NCBI GenBank assembly: GCA_963783505.1
Contig: CAWAOP010000019.1
Location: 62,001-126,000 of the forward strand
DNA from: BOG-224 sp963783505
Lineage (GTDB): Bacteria; Acidobacteriota; Terriglobia; Bryobacterales; Bryobacteraceae
Length of the DNA stretch: 64,000 nucleotides
Direction of reading: 5' to 3'
Shown here: one piece after another, positions 24,015-32,245 of the stretch
Numbering within the stretch: position 1 is the stretch's first letter
Layout: every line of letters begins with the position of its first letter
Position numbers and translations under genes: made by a program
Notes under the pieces: model-generated
Told to the model about the DNA's origin: nothing
Database searches by the model: none
Seen by the model: only the letters and a program-made list of their open reading frames with translations

Positions 24015-24472
24015 CGCCGGCCATACCCGGTTTGCAGGCTCGGCTGAGCGCGTGCCGCGGCGTGCTTGTGGACAGCAACGTCCTGCTGGACGTCGCCACG
24101 AACGATCCGGCCTGGAGCGACTGGTCGGGGCATGCGCTCGCAGAGTCCGCCGAGCACACGACGCTCATCATCAATCCGATTATTTACGCCGAGGTATCGA
24201 TCGGCTTCACCACAATCGAATCTCTGGATGCGGCCCTGCCCGCTACGCTGTATCGGCGCGAGCCCCTGCCCTGGGAAGCCGGTTTCCTGGCCGGGAAGTG
24301 CTTCCTGCTTTACCGACGCCGAGGCGGCCCGCGGAACTCTCCGCTGCCGGATTTCTACATCGGCGCGCACGCCGCCATCGGCCACCTCGCCCTTCTCACG
24401 CGCGACGCGGCGCGCTACCGGAGCTTTTTTCCGAAGATCGAGATTCTCGCTCCCACGAAACGTCAAATGTAA
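24011..24472 (+). CDS. vapC: PIN-domain ribonuclease toxin (VapC-like)
   Basis: 153 aa from GTG 24011. The PIN acidic residues are all visible: Asp in GVLVDSNVLLDVA, Glu in NPIIYAEVSIGF, Asp in SPLPDFYIGAHAAI, Asp in LLTRDAARYRSFF. PIN toxins cleave RNA with a Mg/Mn site. Translation overlaps vapB. A 93-bp repeat begins 2 bp after its stop. Confidence 0.9.
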   Translation: MTPAIPGLQARLSACRGVLVDSNVLLDVATNDPAWSDWSGHALAESAEHTTLIINPIIYAEVSIGFTTIESLDAALPATLYRREPLPWEAGFLAGKCFLLYRRRGGPRNSPLPDFYIGAHAAIGHLALLTRDAARYRSFFPKIEILAPTKRQM

Positions 24473-24473
24473 T

Positions 24474-24566
24474 GCCAAAAGCGCTTCCCTGCGTACCGAT
24501 GCGCTCAGATTCGCGCTAGTTCGCTCGGATTGGACGGTTTCGTAGGTTTATTGAGGCTCGCGTATT
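24474..24566. repeat. 93-bp direct repeat, left copy (flanks hemolysin III gene)
   Basis: From GCCAAAAGCGCTTCCCTGCG to GAGGCTCGCGTATT. It matches 25478-25570 at about 87 of 93 positions, same orientation, offset 1004 bp. Confidence 0.85.
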
Positions 24567-24642
24567 TACCCCATCCGCGGGCATTGGGATTTAGCAGCCA
24601 GGCTGGACGGCTCGCAAGAGGTCGCCTCTGCAAAGCGGCATC

Positions 24643-25338
24643 TCAGGCCGGCCGGCGCAAGACGTAGCAGTAGACGGCGACGAAATGGCACGCACTGCCC
24701 GCGATCACCATGAGATGCCAGATGGAGTGTGCGTACCTCCGCCGCCACGCGAAGAACGCCACACCCCCTGTGTACAGAAGGCCGCCTGCTAGCAGCCACA
24801 AGAACCCGGGCCATGGCAAGGCCCGCAGAAGAGGCCGCACAGCCGCGATGGCAATCCATCCCATCAGGACGTAGATCGTCGTCGAAAGAACGTGCAGGCG
24901 GCCGGTGAAGAAGCACTTGAAAACGATCCCCAATGCCGCCAAGCTCCACACGAAGCCGAAAAGCGCCCATCCCCAGACGCCGCGCAGCGCGACCAGCGTG
25001 AAGGGCGTGTAAGTACCCGCGATCAGCACGTAGATCGATGAATGGTCCAGAACGCGGAACACCCGTTTCGCTCGCTCGTTCGTGATGGCGTGGTACAGAG
25101 TCGAGCAGGAGTACAGCAGCACCAGACTGGCTCCATAGACGGCGCTGGCCAGTACCTGGGAAGTTGTTCCGCTAAGGGCCGTAACGACCACCAGCAGCGC
25201 CAATGCAGCCACGCTCAAGAGCGCTCCAACCCCATGGGTGATGCTGTTTGCGATCTCCTCGCCTGGATTCGCTTCAGCGCTACAGGCTTTTGAAATGGCG
25301 GCTCCTTTCAGGACTGCCCGGTCCTTCTCTTTAATCAT
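24643..25338 (-). CDS. Hemolysin III / YqfA family membrane protein
   Basis: About 231 aa from ATG 25338, the usual family length. The open frame runs 50 codons further up but only into the flanking repeat. Hallmarks of the PAQR/HlyIII superfamily are present: EEIANSITHGVGALLSVAAL with the first His, YSCSTLYHAI, DHSSIYVLIAGTYTPFTLV, and SIWHLMVIAGSACHFVAVYC, giving the Ser/Asp/three-His metal site and seven membrane segments. The physiological role is uncertain in bacteria. The gene is framed by 93-bp direct repeats. Confidence 0.92.
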   Translation of the reverse strand: MIKEKDRAVLKGAAISKACSAEANPGEEIANSITHGVGALLSVAALALLVVVTALSGTTSQVLASAVYGASLVLLYSCSTLYHAITNERAKRVFRVLDHSSIYVLIAGTYTPFTLVALRGVWGWALFGFVWSLAALGIVFKCFFTGRLHVLSTTIYVLMGWIAIAAVRPLLRALPWPGFLWLLAGGLLYTGGVAFFAWRRRYAHSIWHLMVIAGSACHFVAVYCYVLRRPA

Positions 25339-25477
25339 CGCGCCGAAGCGATCATGCTCGGAGGCCAGGCGACGCGGCGGAAGAAAAGCCGAGACGAATC
25401 TCGGATCTGCAGGCTTGACAGCCCGCGCCACGGCGCTAAGTGAATGGTATTGGGCTAAAGCCACTCCCCGATACAAG

Positions 25478-25570
25478 GCCAAAGGCACTTCCTTGCGTAC
25501 CGATGCGCTCAGATTCGCGCGAGTTCGCTCGGGCTGGACGGTTTCGTAGGTTTATTGAGGCTCGCGTATT
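25478..25570. repeat. 93-bp direct repeat, right copy
   Basis: Right partner of 24474-24566. The shared core includes GCGTACCGATGCGCTCAGAT and GGACGGTTTCGTAGGTTTAT. The next roughly 295 bp to the sigma factor gene hold no gene I can support. Confidence 0.85.
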
Positions 25571-25865
25571 ATCGAGCCGGTTTGCGACGGCCGGGCCTCC
25601 GCTCTCTCGATGACGCGGCCGAGCCAGCCTACGGCCGGCTCGCCGGCTGAAAGCCAGCGGCAGCCAAGATTGGCCGCCCCACACGGACCGGGCGTCTTCA
25701 TTTCGTTTGTCGGCCTCCGCGACCATACTCCACTCCATTACTGTCGCGGCTCGGTTCGAAGGCGCGCGGTATTATGCGAGGCTCAGTAGCGTCGCACACC
25801 CGCGCTCACCGGGGGACAGCGCCGCCACCGTGAATTGCGGCTAAAATGGCTTCGTCGGACCCCCC

Positions 25866-26438
25866 ATGGCCGAACCGGGCGAAGTGACCGCGATGCTGGC
25901 GGAAGCCGGCCGCGGCAAAGACGACGTTCTTGAGAGGCTGGTCCCACTTGTCTACCAGGAACTGAAGCGGCTTGCGGCCCGCTTTCTTCAAGACGAGCGC
26001 CCGGGCCACACTCTCCAAGCCACGGCGCTGGTCAATGAGGCGTACCTACGGCTCGCCGGCCAGAAGTCCGGATGGAAGAATCGCGCGCACTTCATGGCGG
26101 TGGCGGGCCAGGCCATGCGGCGGGTCCTGGTGGACTACGCGCGGCAGCGCATCGCCGCCAAGCGCGGGGGCGGAGCCGTGGCGGTGGATCTCGAGCGCTG
26201 CGAGGCGGGCATCGATGTCCGCGAGTCCGAGGAGTTGCTCGCCGTGGACGAAGCCCTCTCGCGGCTCGCGGCGATGGACCCTCAGCAGGAGCGAGTGGTG
26301 GAATTGCGGTACTTCTGCGGAATGTCCGTGGAGGAAACGGCCCAGGCGCTCTCGGTTTCGCCGCGCACCGTGAAACGGGATTGGGCGATGGCAAAAGCAT
26401 GGCTGACACTGGAGATGCGAGCGGGCAACGCGAAATAA
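25866..26438 (+). CDS. ECF sigma factor (acidobacterial TIGR02999-like)
   Basis: 190 aa. Sigma region 2 is LVPLVYQELKRLAARFLQDE and TLQATALVNEAYLRL, with the family-specific KNRAHFMAVAGQAMRRVLVD. Region 4 is PQQERVVELRYFCGMSVEET and AQALSVSPRTVKRDWAMAKA, a clear helix-turn-helix. This type is nearly always next to a serine/threonine kinase with a propeller or TPR domain, as here, where the kinase ATG lies 40 bp inside its 3' end. That points to kinase-linked control in place of a classical anti-sigma factor. Confidence 0.93.
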   Translation: MAEPGEVTAMLAEAGRGKDDVLERLVPLVYQELKRLAARFLQDERPGHTLQATALVNEAYLRLAGQKSGWKNRAHFMAVAGQAMRRVLVDYARQRIAAKRGGGAVAVDLERCEAGIDVRESEELLAVDEALSRLAAMDPQQERVVELRYFCGMSVEETAQALSVSPRTVKRDWAMAKAWLTLEMRAGNAK

Positions 26439-29242
26439 CGCCGGAGCGCTGGTCGAAGCTGAAGGAAGTCTTCGGCGCCGCGCTCGAACTGCCCGAGAGC
26501 GAGCGCCGGAAGTTCGTCGCGGAGGCCTTCGCTACCGATGCCAGCCTCCGCGAACAGGTTCAACGGCTGCTCGACGCGGAACGCGAGCCGCTGGATAACC
26601 CATTGCTCGGCGCCATGGCCGTCGCGGAACTGCCGGAGCTGGCGCGCGGCGATACGCTCGGGCCATACCGCGTCGAAACGAAGATCGGCCAGGGCGGAAT
26701 GGGCGTGGTCTATCGCGCGTTGGATACGCGGCTGGACCGCCGCGTGGCCCTTAAGGTCCTGCGCCCGGATCGGATCGGCGACCGGGCCCCGCGCCAGTTC
26801 CTGGTCCGCGAGGCTCGCGCCGCGTCCTCGCTGGCCCATCCGAATATCGTCGCGGTGTACGACATCGGGAACGACCGCGATATCGATTTCATCGCCATGG
26901 AGCACGTGGAGGGGCAGCCGCTCGGCGCGTCGATTCCTCCATCCGGCTTGCCCGCCAAACAGGCCATTGCATACGGACTCCAAATTGCCCAGGCGCTCGC
27001 CTGCGCTCACGCGGCGGGCGTGGTGCATCGCGATCTGAAGCCGGGCAATATCATGATCACGCGCGAGGGCGTGGCGAAGCTGTTGGATTTCGGAATCGCG
27101 CGAAAGACCGGACTCCAGAAGGGCGATGCCAACACTCTGTTCCCGGCCGGCGAAATCGCGGGAACTCCGCAATATATGGCGCCGGAACAAATCCGGGGAG
27201 AAACGGCCGACCAGCGGGCGGACATCTTCGCCTTCGGAGCGGTACTCTACCGAATGTTTACGGGGCGGGACCTTTTCGACAAAGGATCGCCCATGGATTC
27301 TCTCGGCGCAGTTCTGAGCGCGGACGCGGCGGAACTGATCGAGCAGGGTGGGCTTCCGGTTCCGGCCGCGCTGAAAAGCATTATTTTGCACTGCATTGAG
27401 AAAGCCCCGGAGGAGCGGTTCCAATCCATTCGAGACGTGGGATATGCGCTTGAGGCTGCTGCCGTGCCGTCCATTCCGTCTCCGCCGGCCACCGTTCCCC
27501 ACCGGAAGCTCCGCTTTTGGGCGGCGATGGGAGGCATTGCGGCGCTCTGCCTTGCGCTGGGAACGCTATTGGCGTATTTCCGCTGGGGATGGCGCCAGGC
27601 CCCCGGCTCGGTAGGTGGGGTCGTTTTTGCCCAGCTTACCGATGACCGGGGCGCGGAATTGTTTCCCAGTCTCTCGCCCGACGGACAAGCGCTAGCTTAT
27701 GCGAGCAAGGCCGCAGGCAACTGGGATATCTATCTCCAACCGGTCGGATCGGGCGAGGCGGTGAATCTCACGAAAGACTCGCCCGCCGATGACACGCAAC
27801 CGGCCTTTTCGCCCGACGGCCGATTCATCGCATTCCGATCCGAGCGCGATGGCAGCGGCATTTTCGTCATGCGGCGCGATGGCTCCGGCGTCCGGCGGAT
27901 CTCGGACGCAGGCTTCAATCCGGCATGGTCTCCGGACGGCCGCGAGATCGCATTCGCCGAGGAGAGCATCACGCGGCCTGAAGACCGGTCCACCAGGGTC
28001 AGCCGGCTCTGGAGGGTGAAGGCCGCGGACGGCGGTAAGCGGTTGGTGAGCGCCGAGGACGGAGTCCAGCCGCAGTGGTCGCCAAACGGCCAGTTTCTTG
28101 CGTATTGGGCCATCGACCGGGATGGGCGCCGCAGCCTTTGGACCGTGCGGGTGTCCGGCGGTCCGCCCGTGCGCCTCACGAACGACGGGTTTCTGGACTG
28201 GAATCCCGTCTGGTCGCCGGACGGCTCCTGGCTCTATTACTGCAGCAATCGCGGCGGGAGCATGGCGATCTGGCGAATGCCCATGAAGGAAAGCACGGGG
28301 GAGCCTCGGGGCGCGCCGGAATCGGTTCGCACTCCAGGAGGCTACCCGGCCCATCTCGATTTCTCCCGCGAGGGGACGCGCATGGCCTTCGCCAACCAGA
28401 TCACCACCGGGTTCATCGAAACGATCCGCTTCGATCCGACCCTCGAAGCCGGCGTGGGCGAGCCGAAGGAGATTGTTCACAGCGCGATTGGAGCCGCCCG
28501 TCCGTCTCTGTCGCCCGACGGCGAATGGCTGGCTTACAACTCCTCGGAACAGGAGGAGCACGTGTTTGTCACTCGCGCCGATGGCTCGGGGCTCCGCCAG
28601 CTCACCAGCGGGCCAAACCACAACAGGGGGCCCCGCTGGTCGCCCGACGGGAAGCGGATCGCGTTCTTTTCGAATCGCAGCGGCGATTGGGAGATATGGA
28701 CCACGGATCCGGACGGGAACGATTCTCAACAAGTGACCAGCCTGGGAGGGGAAAATGTCGCATGGCCCGTCTGGTCGCCGGACGGCCAGCGCATGGCGTA
28801 CACCATCTTCGGATTGAATACCTTTTTCATCGAAGCCGGAAAGCCGTGGCGCGCTCAGACGCCCGAGAAACTGCCGCCATTCCCGGACGGCGGCCAACTG
28901 TTCAACGCCTGGAGTTGGTCGCCCGACGGCCGCACGCTAGCCGGCTTCCTCAACCGCGACGACGGCGTGGCGCTTTATTCGCCCGAGTCGCGGACCTTTC
29001 GCAGATTGACCGATCAAGGCTCCGATCCCGTCTGGCTCAGCGACAGCCGCCGTTTGTTATTCCTGAGCAAGGGGAAGATTCTCCTGTTGGACAGCGCGTC
29101 CGGCGGATCGAAGGAAGTTGTCTCCGTGTCGCCGGAGGAGATTTCACGCCGCGGCTTCGCCGTGAGCCGGGACGACCGCCGGATTTACTTCAGCGTCACC
29201 AAGACCGAAGCCGACGTGTGGATGGCGGTGTTTAAGCGGTAG
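26399..29242 (+). CDS. Membrane serine/threonine kinase with PD40/TolB-like propeller
   Basis: 947 aa from ATG 26399, which overlaps the sigma factor gene; longer frames upstream are antisense-like noise. It opens with a short helical region (ITPERWSKLKEVFGAALELP). The kinase domain spans about residues 85-350 (IGQGGMGVVYRALD, RRVALKVL, HRDLKPGN, LLDFGIARK, PQYMAPEQ). A membrane helix (AAMGGIAALCLALGTLLAYF) follows, then a C-terminal beta-propeller with many PD40 blades (FPSLSPDGQALAYAS, QPAFSPDGRFIAFRS, PRWSPDGKRIAFFSNRSG). The propeller is probably periplasmic and senses a ligand or partner. Confidence 0.93.
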   Translation: MADTGDASGQREITPERWSKLKEVFGAALELPESERRKFVAEAFATDASLREQVQRLLDAEREPLDNPLLGAMAVAELPELARGDTLGPYRVETKIGQGGMGVVYRALDTRLDRRVALKVLRPDRIGDRAPRQFLVREARAASSLAHPNIVAVYDIGNDRDIDFIAMEHVEGQPLGASIPPSGLPAKQAIAYGLQIAQALACAHAAGVVHRDLKPGNIMITREGVAKLLDFGIARKTGLQKGDANTLFPAGEIAGTPQYMAPEQIRGETADQRADIFAFGAVLYRMFTGRDLFDKGSPMDSLGAVLSADAAELIEQGGLPVPAALKSIILHCIEKAPEERFQSIRDVGYALEAAAVPSIPSPPATVPHRKLRFWAAMGGIAALCLALGTLLAYFRWGWRQAPGSVGGVVFAQLTDDRGAELFPSLSPDGQALAYASKAAGNWDIYLQPVGSGEAVNLTKDSPADDTQPAFSPDGRFIAFRSERDGSGIFVMRRDGSGVRRISDAGFNPAWSPDGREIAFAEESITRPEDRSTRVSRLWRVKAADGGKRLVSAEDGVQPQWSPNGQFLAYWAIDRDGRRSLWTVRVSGGPPVRLTNDGFLDWNPVWSPDGSWLYYCSNRGGSMAIWRMPMKESTGEPRGAPESVRTPGGYPAHLDFSREGTRMAFANQITTGFIETIRFDPTLEAGVGEPKEIVHSAIGAARPSLSPDGEWLAYNSSEQEEHVFVTRADGSGLRQLTSGPNHNRGPRWSPDGKRIAFFSNRSGDWEIWTTDPDGNDSQQVTSLGGENVAWPVWSPDGQRMAYTIFGLNTFFIEAGKPWRAQTPEKLPPFPDGGQLFNAWSWSPDGRTLAGFLNRDDGVALYSPESRTFRRLTDQGSDPVWLSDSRRLLFLSKGKILLLDSASGGSKEVVSVSPEEISRRGFAVSRDDRRIYFSVTKTEADVWMAVFKR

Positions 29243-29319
29243 GGCGGCTCATCCCGAAGTCGGGAATCGAATTCGGCGTGATCGGATCTTCATCGGAGAA
29301 TTCTCTTGGAATCCACGCC

Positions 29320-29491
29320 TTGTATCAGGGCACGACTTCAGTCGTGCCGGACAGACCTGAGCTCGTGGGCTTTAGCCCCTGCCGTGGCGGAGTTGCAGCG
29401 CCGGGCTCTCTCACGTCAAACAAAATCCAGGGGTTAAAACCCTCAAATCTTGCGCCGCTTTCGGCACGTCTGAAGACGTGCCCTGATACAA
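29320..29491. repeat. REPIN-like palindromic element with ~30-bp terminal inverted repeats
   Basis: The left end TTGTATCAGGGCACGACTTC then AGTCGTGCCG and the right end CGGCACGTCT then GAAGACGTGCCCTGATACAA are inverted copies. Each end also contains its own hairpin (GGCACGACTTCAGTCGTGCC type). The interior carries two smaller palindromes (GGGCTTTAGCCCC and GGGGTTAAAACCCT). This is the build of a REPIN or non-autonomous element and fills most of the 318-bp gap between convergent genes. Confidence 0.8.
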
Positions 29492-29560
29492 ACCACCCAA
29501 CTTCGGGTTTCAGTCTCATCACGTCAGCGGCGCCAAGGAGCCTCGCAGCGGTCGCCGGAG

Positions 29561-31141
29561 CTATTTGACCAGCGCCGGGATGGTGCTCAGCGTTCCGATG
29601 GTCGCACGGAAGGCAAGAGTGGCGATCTGTCCGCCGGTTGGAACATCAAACTCCACCGTTCCACGCTTGCCGGCCGTGACCGGAAAGGCTGTTGAGGCGG
29701 TGAGCCCAAAAGCGGTGTGGCCGTCCGGATTCAGCGTGTGGCCGTCCGGACTCGACGTCGGAAGACTGCCCTGGGCTATCACGGCCCCGGTGTCGTCGCG
29801 CACGATTACGGGGATCGTCGCGCTTTTCGCGCTCACATTCGCCACGGCTATGCCAGTCACGGAGCCGTCCGACTGATCGAACCACAGGACGAATGCGTTA
29901 GGCGTACGGGATTCCAACGGAACGACCGCTTCCGGGACTGCGCCGTTGATTGCCCAGGTGAATCGGGCGAACGCCGTAATGCCTCCGTTGGACTGCAACT
30001 GAGCCCAACCGCCGAGCGCGGCGGAGCCGGGGCTGCACGTCTGGACGACTACCGCCGCCCCGGGAGCGATGGTCCGCTCCAGTTGTCCGGCCAGAAAAAC
30101 TCCCCCCAAGGGAGCCTGCGGGAAGCAGACCGGGCCCACGTATGAAGCGCCGTTGTCGTCAAAGAAGTTCAAGCGCGCCTGGGCCGTGGTGGTTCCGTTG
30201 TTGATCAGCATGATGCTGGTTTGCCAGCCGCCGCCGTCGGCGAAGTGGGGCATGGCGCCCACGAACGCCATCCCGCTGACCGTCGCGCTGGCTTGTTCGA
30301 CGGTGAATGTCGATCCGGCCACCGTGAACGTGGCCGACCGCCACGCGCCTGTATTGGCCGCGGTCGAGTAGCTGACGGTTCCGTTGCCGCTGCCCGAGGC
30401 CCCGCTGCCGATTGATACCCAGCTCGGCAGGCCGGACGTGCTCCATGAACACCCGGATCCGGCAGTAATGGCGATCGTCCCGGTTCCTCCCGGTACTGTG
30501 AAGGCCTGACCAACCGGGTAGATCGAGTAGGTGCAACTGGTTTGAGCGCCGGCTTGAGTAATCGAGAACGATTGCCCGGCCACAGTGATGGTCCCCGATA
30601 GCGTCGCGGAGCTCGCATTGGCGGCCACCTGAATAGTAGCCGTGCCGCTGCCTGAACCTGACGCCCCGCTCGGAATGGTAACCCAGGCGAGCGAACTGGA
30701 CGCCGCCCATGGACAGCCGCTTTGAGTCGTTACGGCGATCGACGCCGTCCCGCCTTGGGAGGTGAAAGACGCGGACGCCGGGCTTATCGAGTAAGTACAC
30801 GAAACCCACGAAATGACCGTGATCGAAAACTGCGCGCTGGCAGTGGCCGAGGCGCTGTCCGTTACCGTCGCCGTGAAGTTGAAAACGCCGGCCGCACTGG
30901 GGGCCCCGTTAAACGAGCCTCCCGTGAAAAGGACCACTCCGCTCGGGAGAGAGCCCGAGGGCACGGACCAGGTATAAGGCGGAGCGCCGCCTGTCGCTCC
31001 CATGGTCTGGTTGTACGGCACCCCGACAATTCCACCGGGGAGCGTCGCCGGCGAGGTGATCGACAGTGCGGCCGCGTAGCCCTGCACAACGGCAGCGGTG
31101 GCCATCAGTAAGAGAAAAACCGTCACGCCACGATTTGACAT
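29561..31141 (-). CDS. Exported protein with Ig-like and two BACON domains
   Basis: 526 aa from ATG 31141, with a signal peptide (VTVFLLLMATAAVVQGYAAA). It has a putative Ig domain (He_PIG type: GGIVGVPYNQTMGATGGAPP). Two BACON repeats start CTYSISPASASFTSQGGTAS and CTYSIYPVGQAFTVPGGTGT, each with a GCxW...W pattern. A C-terminal beta domain of a type common in Acidobacteria follows (MAFVGAMPHFADGGGWQTSI). BACON domains bind glycans or mucins. There is no catalytic domain, so it is probably a surface or secreted binding protein. Confidence 0.85.
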   Translation of the reverse strand: MSNRGVTVFLLLMATAAVVQGYAAALSITSPATLPGGIVGVPYNQTMGATGGAPPYTWSVPSGSLPSGVVLFTGGSFNGAPSAAGVFNFTATVTDSASATASAQFSITVISWVSCTYSISPASASFTSQGGTASIAVTTQSGCPWAASSSLAWVTIPSGASGSGSGTATIQVAANASSATLSGTITVAGQSFSITQAGAQTSCTYSIYPVGQAFTVPGGTGTIAITAGSGCSWSTSGLPSWVSIGSGASGSGNGTVSYSTAANTGAWRSATFTVAGSTFTVEQASATVSGMAFVGAMPHFADGGGWQTSIMLINNGTTTAQARLNFFDDNGASYVGPVCFPQAPLGGVFLAGQLERTIAPGAAVVVQTCSPGSAALGGWAQLQSNGGITAFARFTWAINGAVPEAVVPLESRTPNAFVLWFDQSDGSVTGIAVANVSAKSATIPVIVRDDTGAVIAQGSLPTSSPDGHTLNPDGHTAFGLTASTAFPVTAGKRGTVEFDVPTGGQIATLAFRATIGTLSTIPALVK

Positions 31142-31438
31142 TCGCTTGTATCCGCCTTTTGAACGTTCAGTTTAGGCGCCTGCAGCACGAAAGACAAGTG
31201 TACTCTACGCCAATCCAGCAATACGGGTAGACGGATTTCCCCTGCATTCGGTTGCGGCGGATCAATTCAGGCGCAGCGGTTGCTGCCGGAGTCTCCACCG
31301 TTCGGGAAGCGGCCAGCGAGCGTGGCCTTCGGAGCTTTTTCCGCGAGGCATCCTGATATTACGGTGTAAATATTCTCGTGCTGCCAATGACGGAACCGCA
31401 CTCCCCAGAAACGCGTGCTGGCGCGGTAAACTGTGGGC

Positions 31439-31669
31439 ATGCCGCCTAGTGAGCGCATCGTCGTGGATCCCGGCGTCCTGGCCGGCAAACCGGTGATCCG
31501 AGGGACGCGTCTCTCCGTCGAGTTCATTTTGGATCTCCTCGCTGCCGGCCAGTCCGAGAACGACATCCTAGCCAACTATCCTGGACTGACGCGAGCGGAT
31601 ATTCTCGCCTGCTTATCGCACGCCAGTTACCTGGCCCATGAATTCAGGGCCTATCCGATTCCAGCGTAG
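31439..31669 (+). CDS. DUF433 antitoxin
   Basis: 76 aa from ATG 31439; a GTG 6 nt upstream is possible. RIVVDPGVLAGKPVIRGTRL, SVEFILDLLAAGQSENDILA and NYPGLTRADILACLSHASYL are the DUF433 signature of small winged-helix antitoxins. The TAG stop is immediately followed by the toxin ATG with no spacer, so the two are co-translated. Confidence 0.88.
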   Translation: MPPSERIVVDPGVLAGKPVIRGTRLSVEFILDLLAAGQSENDILANYPGLTRADILACLSHASYLAHEFRAYPIPA

Positions 31670-32032
31670 ATGCGTCTCCTCGCCGATGAGAACTTTCCGA
31701 GGCCGATCGTCGCGCAGCTTCGCGGCTTCGGCCACGACGTCCTTTGGGCTCGTACCGACCGCGCTGGTTGGAAGGACCTCAGACTTCTGGAGTTGGCGGA
31801 GTCCGAAGCGCGCATTGTCTTGACGCTCGACAAGGACTTCTGGCAGGTTGCGATTCAGCGCCGAACCCCTCTGGAACAAGCCGGCGTCGTTCTGTTCCGA
31901 GTTCATCCGGCCACTCCCGAGAACCTGGGTCCGCTCGTACGCGCATTCGTCGATGCCAACAGGCCATGGGCTGGGCACATCAGCATCGTCACCGTCACCG
32001 GGGTTCAAATGGTGTCCGCTCCAAGGGTCTGA
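31670..32032 (+). CDS. DUF5615 PIN-like toxin
   Basis: 120 aa, complete. MRLLADENFPRPIVAQLRGF carries the N-terminal Asp-Glu pair, WARTDRAGWKDLRLLELAES the helix, and ARIVLTLDKDF the second acidic site of PIN-like DUF5615 proteins. It is the intact reference for the two truncated DUF5615 copies near 60.2 and 61.8 kb. Predicted RNase toxin of a type II pair. Confidence 0.86.
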   Translation: MRLLADENFPRPIVAQLRGFGHDVLWARTDRAGWKDLRLLELAESEARIVLTLDKDFWQVAIQRRTPLEQAGVVLFRVHPATPENLGPLVRAFVDANRPWAGHISIVTVTGVQMVSAPRV

Positions 32033-32180
32033 CGCGCCATCGCCGTTCCCGCCAAAACCGTGAACAGCCAGGAGAGAGAACCGAGAGAACACGATACCCG
32101 CATTTAGCTTCAGCAGCCGGGCGCCCCATGCGTCCCCTTTTGCATTTGGGATGCAAAACGACGAGTTCGCAACGAAAAGG

Positions 32181-32213
32181 GGCGGACGGGTTTTGCGCCC
32201 GTCCGCGCCTTTT
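32181..32213. terminator. Bidirectional rho-independent terminator
   Basis: GGCGGACGGG (32181-32190) pairs with CCCGTCCGC (32198-32206) around a TTTTGCG loop. It has TTTT on the right and AAAA (TTTT on the other strand) on the left. It lies between the convergent DUF5615 and GH54 genes and suits both. Confidence 0.85.
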
Positions 32214-32245
32214 ATAGCTTTGTTTCAAATCCGCAGGGGCGCTCG

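Noticed and set aside
25571..25865. Possible gene between the right 93-bp repeat and the sigma factor
   Set aside because: Only short frames without a ribosome binding site; the longest (minus strand) runs into the repeat.
26072..26398. 109-codon N-terminal extension of the PD40 kinase
   Set aside because: It lies wholly inside the sigma factor gene in another frame with Arg/Gly-rich noise; ATG 26399 begins the recognisable protein.
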